From Trema orientale (taxonomy: Eukaryota; Streptophyta; Magnoliopsida; Rosales; Cannabaceae): a stretch of 64,000 nt of DNA. The stretch is from positions 326,727-390,726 of the forward strand of contig JXTC01000098.1 of assembly GCA_002914845.1 (NCBI GenBank), read 5' to 3'. Position 1 is the stretch's first letter, and each line of letters starts with the position of its first letter. The translations under genes were made by a program, and so were the position numbers. The notes beneath the pieces are model-generated. The model did no database searches, was not told the DNA's origin, and saw only the letters and a list, made by a program, of their open reading frames with translations. Positions 59,576 through 64,000 of this stretch are shown here, piece by piece.

Positions 59576-60399
59576 TATTTTCAGGGGGTATTTTTAATAT
59601 ATTTATCTTTATGACCCCTAGAATTTTATAAATGTAATCCAAATCCGTTACATACACCAAATATTTCAAATAAAATAGAGTATAAATTTAAATTTACATA
59701 CTAACATTAAATTAACATAATAACTTGATCATGATCATATCCATATAGTCTATAAACTAATTAGTATATATATACATTAGTTTTCTAAGCCAAACTAACA
59801 TGATCATCAAAGACTATATAGTTTAAATTAACAAAGATTAAGAACCTCAAATGAGAAATTGTATTAGTTCTTCGACCCACTCTTCAAGAAGTCCATTGAT
59901 ATCATCCTTTGTGTAGAAATTTTGTCTATTAAACTACAAATTCAAACACCTTATTTGTTAGAAAGTAATCAATTAAACTCTAAATTAGAAGAGAATTAAT
60001 AAAACATACGGTTACATACTATTGTAGTAAATGATTTAACATTGGCTTGTTCAATGACTTCTCTCATAAATTTACATATGTAAAATCCGTACTCAACACT
60101 TGTTGGTTGTCTTAGACACTATACATAAGCATAAAGTAAATATAAGTAATTTTAATTATTCTTCCACCCAACAAGTATTATTAATTAAAGTTTAGTACTT
60201 TTATTAACTTATAAACTGGACTATTTGGTCTTCCTTTCTTCCCTTTTTCTACATTATATATGTTGAATGCACTCTGAATTGGAAACGTGCAAATACAAGA
60301 ATAAAATATTAGTAATAGCAACCATAACTAAAAATACCATAAGAAACTGAATTATAACAAAATAACTATTAGAGAACTTACTCGATCATTGTTAAACCA

Positions 60400-60787
60400 A
60401 TTTCCTCATAGAGAGCTAAGCCGAGAGGATCTAGAAACCATGCATAATCTTTGAGAGGATAAATGATAAGTAACATCCAATGTTCCCTAATCATAAAATT
60501 GATGATAAAGATTATTAATAATGTAACAATTAACTTCATCTCCAAAGTAGTTGATATGATAATTTATTAAGTTTAAAATCTTATCCATGATTCCAAGGTG
60601 TAATTAGAAATTGATGTTCATTCTCTATGAATAACATCCGGATTGCTAAACTTATAGCACGATCCTCACGTGGACCACCTTCTGTAGCAACTGCACTAGG
60701 ATCCATGAACATATACCTATCTTGATAGCCATATTGGGTTACTAAACGGTGTAAATGCCTACAAGTACAAAATGCAATATAAATCAA
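60400..60787 (-). pseudogene. Ulp1-like (C48) protease domain of the CACTA element
   Basis: Minus-strand frames give YMFMDPSAVATEGGPREDRA, then SLAIRMLFIENEHQFLITPW, and, further along (60480-60400), REHWMLLIIYPLKDYAWFLD and PLGLALYEEIG. ENEHQFLITPW followed by HWMLLIIYP, with the catalytic-type His and a later Asp (FLDP), fits the Ulp1/SENP-like domain found in many plant CACTA and MULE elements. The pieces lie in different frames or exons, and the later catalytic Cys region is not evident before the subterminal repeats, so I call it a remnant. Confidence 0.75.
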
Positions 60788-61242
60788 GTGTTGTATTAGA
60801 TAATTGCCAACTATAGATATATGTATATATATGAAGTGCTATATATATGAAAAAAATAAACTTCTTACCTCATGTATAACGTAATAGGCACGACCCCAAT
60901 CTTTTATAACGTGCAAAACTCAATTATGTCTTCTTTGAACACAGGCAAACAAAAAGCTTCTCCAAACACCTCTTCATAAAAGGGAACATGAACAACAACA
61001 CCTTCATCCGCTCCTTGAATGGTATTCAATAGTAATCTTATAGAAGCTGGTGCACCATCAATTCTAAACTGTGTTTGTGTAATAGATTCCGCTTTCTTTC
61101 TTTGTGGATGTACTCTTTCTTGTGTTTGAGGTGCCTGTGGTTGTGAAGACTTATTCTTCCCCGTTTGATGCCTATTTATATCATTGAACTCCTAAAATCT
61201 AAATAAATGATGAAATATTAATAAACAAGTTAATAATTCACA

Positions 61243-61855
61243 TTAGAATTCAATAAAGGATGAATTTATTTGGAAAATGGGTCTGCATACCAAATTATCT
61301 TCAAAGATGACAAGCATATTAGGCCATGCAAGATGCGATCCAAGTGTATCACCTACTAACCTTGCATCATCATCTGGATTTGGAATAGGAATTAGGGCTA
61401 TAACATCAAGAACAATCTCTACTGATACACGAAAATTATGCTCCTCCAATTCTCTGCCGTGAATAATAGTTGACGAGGTTGACTCTTATATATGTCATAA
61501 AGCAACTATGTTATCACGAGACCCCACTGTAAGCTTGCATGGTCAGTCCTACAATATAGAAAATCAAATACAATTTATAAATATAAGTAATTAATAAACA
61601 AATAAGAAAGAAACTCATGTAAACATACTTTTTGGAGTCGTGAAGATGTTCCTACAGCACCATTGGATCCACATGTATCTGTTGTGGTTGCACTTCTTCC
61701 CTTTGAACTTTTGGCTGTGAAGGAGTTATATTAGAACCACCAACATTACTTTGTTGTCCTGCATGAATCTTAGCAATTTCTGCTTTGAACCGTTCTTCTT
61801 GTTCTTTAAGCATTTGTTGCATCTTGCGTCTTTGTTCACCTCGCCATTGTTTCAA
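61243..61855 (-). pseudogene. CACTA second-gene segment: coiled coil and DUF8039-like
   Basis: The 61855-61652 frame is Gln/Lys/Glu-rich (KQWRGEQRRKMQQMLKEQEE then RFKAEIAKIHAGQQ) and likely coiled coil, as in plant transposase (Ptta/En/Spm) proteins. The 61449-61243 frame reads EEHNFRVSVEIVLDVIALIP then DDDARLVGDTLGSHLAWPN, like the DUF8039 domain that accompanies CACTA proteins. The two parts are separated by noncoding or intronic sequence. Assignments are from memory of the families. Confidence 0.65.
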
Positions 61856-62142
61856 ATCAAATGATTGTTGCTTCTTTGTTGGAGCAGGTTGATGAAAATA
61901 TTATCTGTGGCTAACGTGAAATCACATTCCCCGTACATGTCCAGATTATTCAGGAGCGCCTAAAGCTATTGTTAAGATATTATTAGAACCGTCTATCTCG
62001 AGATTTCCATCCTGGAACTATTGAGTGTAATCTTCCTACAAAACATGTACATCATTTGAACATTAGACTATGCTATACTTTTAACAAAATTACAAAATAG
62101 CATAATCAATATGTTGTAATAAGCAACTTACAATTTTATCAA

Positions 62143-62628
62143 CTATGTTATCACTTTCGGTTTTGTTGCAAGAATGATTGACCATCGAGCATCAAGTGGA
62201 TCATTGATGTAAAATACTTGTTTTGCTTGTGTTGCCATTATAAATGGATCATTCTTGTGACCTATCTGGTTTAGATCAACTAAAGTGAAGCCTAATTCAT
62301 CTTCTCTAATCCTATGGTTACTCTCCACCCATTGACACATAAATACCGGCAACTGAAATGTGACAAAATCAAGTTCTCAAATTTCCTCGATAACGCTATA
62401 GTACACCATATCACCCTCTATTGGGTTCTTATCCTTGGAACTTGAAAATTGTATGATTTTTGCAACAATACTTATCCCACTATTTTGGCTTGTTCTTATA
62501 TTATCGCAGTTTATTGTGCTAAAATGAACATTGTTAACTTGATAAGTATGATATTTAATTACATCCAATGATGGCCCACGTGATATCAATTTTAATGTAT
62601 CAGATACATTATATGTTGTCTTGTTCAT
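62143..62628 (-). pseudogene. DUF4216 domain of the CACTA transposase
   Basis: The minus-strand frame reads LKLISRGPSLDVIKYHTYQV, SQNSGISIVAKIIQF, SSKDKNPIEGDMVYYSVIEE, then after a TGA (probably from TGG) ELDFVTFQLPVFMCQW and DELGFTLVDLNQIGHKNDPF, TQAKQVFYINDP. This is the DUF4216 pattern that follows TNP2 in En/Spm elements. A single in-frame nonsense codon at about 62376 divides it, so the copy is broken. Confidence 0.88.
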
Positions 62629-62999
62629 TTCAACTACAATCTATTCAAAATATAAAATTAACAATTAGAAAATGCTTTATATTAGTACTTATGCTCTAAA
62701 ATAGGGAAAAAAAATAAAATAAAACTATTAATTGTAACAACTAATTGGAATTACCCGTTCGCGAAACCAACTAATAAAAGTTCGATGATGTTCATCATGG
62801 ATCCACTTCTCTCTTTTTGATTTCATTGAGAATTGTATTTTGATCCAATTTATATGCTCCCTTCAACAAATCATCCCCAAAATAAACCATTATTATTAAA
62901 GAATTCAACATCCAATCAATGAAAATCTAATTCACAATAAAACTTACTCGATGAAAGGTTGGACTTCAGCTAAATTTTGTAACATAGTACAATATGTTT

Positions 63000-63779
63000 G
63001 GTCTAGTTGTTCTCATTTAACTGTAGACACGACACCACCACTTACGCTTTTATTAATATTTGAAGATACGGGCACTCCAATAGCTTCTACATTTACCAAA
63101 TACTCAGAACAAAACTCAACAGCTTCTTCTGCGATATAACACTCTACAATGCATCCTTCTGGCCGGCTTCGATTTCTAACATATCTTTTTAGAATTTTCA
63201 TGTATCTCTCAAATGGATACATCCATCTCAAATAAACAAGACCTCATAACTTTACTTCTCTAACCAAATATACACTAAGATGTATCATTATATCAAAAAA
63301 AAAAGGAGGAAAAAACTGCTCGAACATGCACAATGTTACTACAACTTCAATTGTAGTTCGTCTAACTTGGATACATCGACCACTTTAGAACAAATTCTAT
63401 TAAAAAATAAGTATAATCTGGTGATTGCACATCGAACATTTTTAGGTAATACGGGCCTGATCGCTATAGGTAGAAGATGTTACATTAGTGTATGACAATC
63501 ATGAGATTTAAGTCCAACTAGTTTCAAATTGTTCATATCCACTAATGTTCTAATATTAGAAGAATAGCCTTCAAGAACCTTCACATTAAATAAAGATTGA
63601 CACAATTGATATTTTTTTTCCTTTTTCAATGTGAAGCAAGCAGGAGATAAATATGTTCGCTTCTCCCCCACTCTAGGAGCTAACTCTTTTCGAATACCCA
63701 TTTCAGAAAGATCCATATGGGCACCAATACTATCCTTATTCTTCTCAAGAATATTTAATAAAGTTCCAATTATACTGTT
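63000..63779 (-). pseudogene. TNP2 C-terminus and DUF4218 of the CACTA transposase
   Basis: From about 63774 the frame reads IIGTLLNILEKNKDSIGAH, MDLSEMGIRKELAP, then SSNIRTLVDMNNLKLVGLKS and HDCHTLM, followed by a TAA where a Gln is expected. It continues with LLPIAIRPVLPKNVRCAITR and LYLFFNRICSKVVDVSKLDE, loses one base near 63350, and resumes with VVVTLCMFEQFFPP. After another stop (at a usual Cys) comes LRWMYPFERYMKILKRYVRN and CIVECYIAEEAVEFCSEYL. These are the TNP2/DUF4218 blocks of En/Spm. At least two stops and one frameshift are seen. Confidence 0.9.
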
Positions 63780-63867
63780 TTAGAGTTTTCCTAATTTTTA
63801 GAATTAATCTTAAGATGTGGATTTGTAGTAATTAAGCACAAGATTACCAAGAATTAAGCTAGCTTAC

Positions 63868-64000
63868 CTAAACTACGTGTAGTACAAAACAAACGACACA
63901 ACTCAATGAAAACCACATCTAGCACGGTCTAAACTACATGCCGTTTGGAGTATTTCTGCCTAAGCTCTAAACTACACACTGTACAAGCTGAACTACATGT
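63868..64000. repeat. Short CTAAACTAC repeats at the window edge
   Basis: CTAAACTACGTG (63868), CTAAACTACATG (63929), CTAAACTACAC (63967) and CTGAACTACATGT (63988) recur at shrinking intervals. The tract lies where a TNP2 intron or an insertion into the CACTA element would be. It continues past the window. Confidence 0.7.

Larger units (their letters stand above)
59182..64000 (-). mobile_element. CACTA (En/Spm) DNA transposon, 3' portion, decayed
   Basis: The terminus CACTACAACAAAAAA at 59182 is the signature CACTA inverted-repeat end. Inward lie GC-rich subterminal repeats (59190-59570), then remnants of element genes on the minus strand in the order expected from 5' to 3': TNP2 transposase C-terminus with DUF4218, DUF4216, a coiled-coil/DUF8039 segment and a Ulp1-like protease. 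The other end lies beyond the window. The base triplet before the terminus is TAT; the matching 3-bp duplication cannot be checked. Several nonsense changes and a frameshift show that the copy is not autonomous. Confidence 0.93.

Noticed and set aside
1..64000. CRISPR array, prokaryotic operon or phage-like system
   Set aside because: All direct repeats belong to tandem duplications or transposons; introns, MYB gene and TE content show plant nuclear DNA.

Overview
This is nuclear DNA of a flowering plant, most likely a eudicot: AT-rich throughout, GT-AG introns, a land-plant R2R3-MYB gene, and intergenic space packed with plant transposon families. The species is not identified. Single ambiguous bases (n) stand at 1154, 12034 and 35696. 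Two genes appear intact. The first is a 13-exon plus-strand gene (8854-17624) that splices into a continuous 753-residue open frame. It encodes an unrecognised, probably nuclear protein with a basic KRRK cluster and six matches to the SUMO-acceptor consensus. The second is a three-exon minus-strand MYB transcription factor (48692-46729, 338 residues) of the MYB20/MYB43 type, a secondary-wall/lignin regulator.

Layout. 1-8.4 kb is an old repeat graveyard: a decayed minus-strand Ty3/gypsy pol fragment (2.6-3.2 kb), plus-strand Athila/Tat-like LTR-retroelement remnants with a mutated tRNA-Asp-type primer-binding site (about 3.4-5.4 kb), and a large tandem duplication (6.9-8.2 kb). 8.5-17.6 kb is the 13-exon gene; its second coding intron carries a Tourist-type MITE and a tRNA-derived SINE. 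19.1-21.2 kb is a Mutator-like element with a GC-richer interior and a dense array of GTCACA/TGTGAC repeats. 21.9-22.7 kb is a second Harbinger-like element. 26.6-27.0 kb is a short 5'-truncated LINE with a target duplication. 28.1-29.1 kb is a cluster of MITEs. 36.6-38.1 kb holds a foldback element next to an Emigrant-like element. 43.2-45.4 kb holds a SINE and a hAT element. 46.6-49.3 kb is the MYB gene and its promoter. 51.9-56.4 kb holds more MITE and hAT insertions. 59.18 kb to the window edge is the 3' part of a decayed CACTA (En/Spm) transposon whose genes read on the minus strand: TNP2 C-terminus, DUF4218, DUF4216, a coiled-coil/DUF8039 segment and a Ulp1-type protease domain, followed by palindromic subterminal repeats and a CACTA terminus.

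The two host genes have no evident functional link. I see no CRISPR array, operon, rRNA or genuine tRNA gene. The observations most worth checking are the SUMO-motif protein and its duplicated exon end, the palindrome arrays in the Mutator-like and CACTA elements, the paired MITE families, and a MYB46-type site beside the MYB TATA box. No clearly novel biological system was found; several repeat families may be undescribed.
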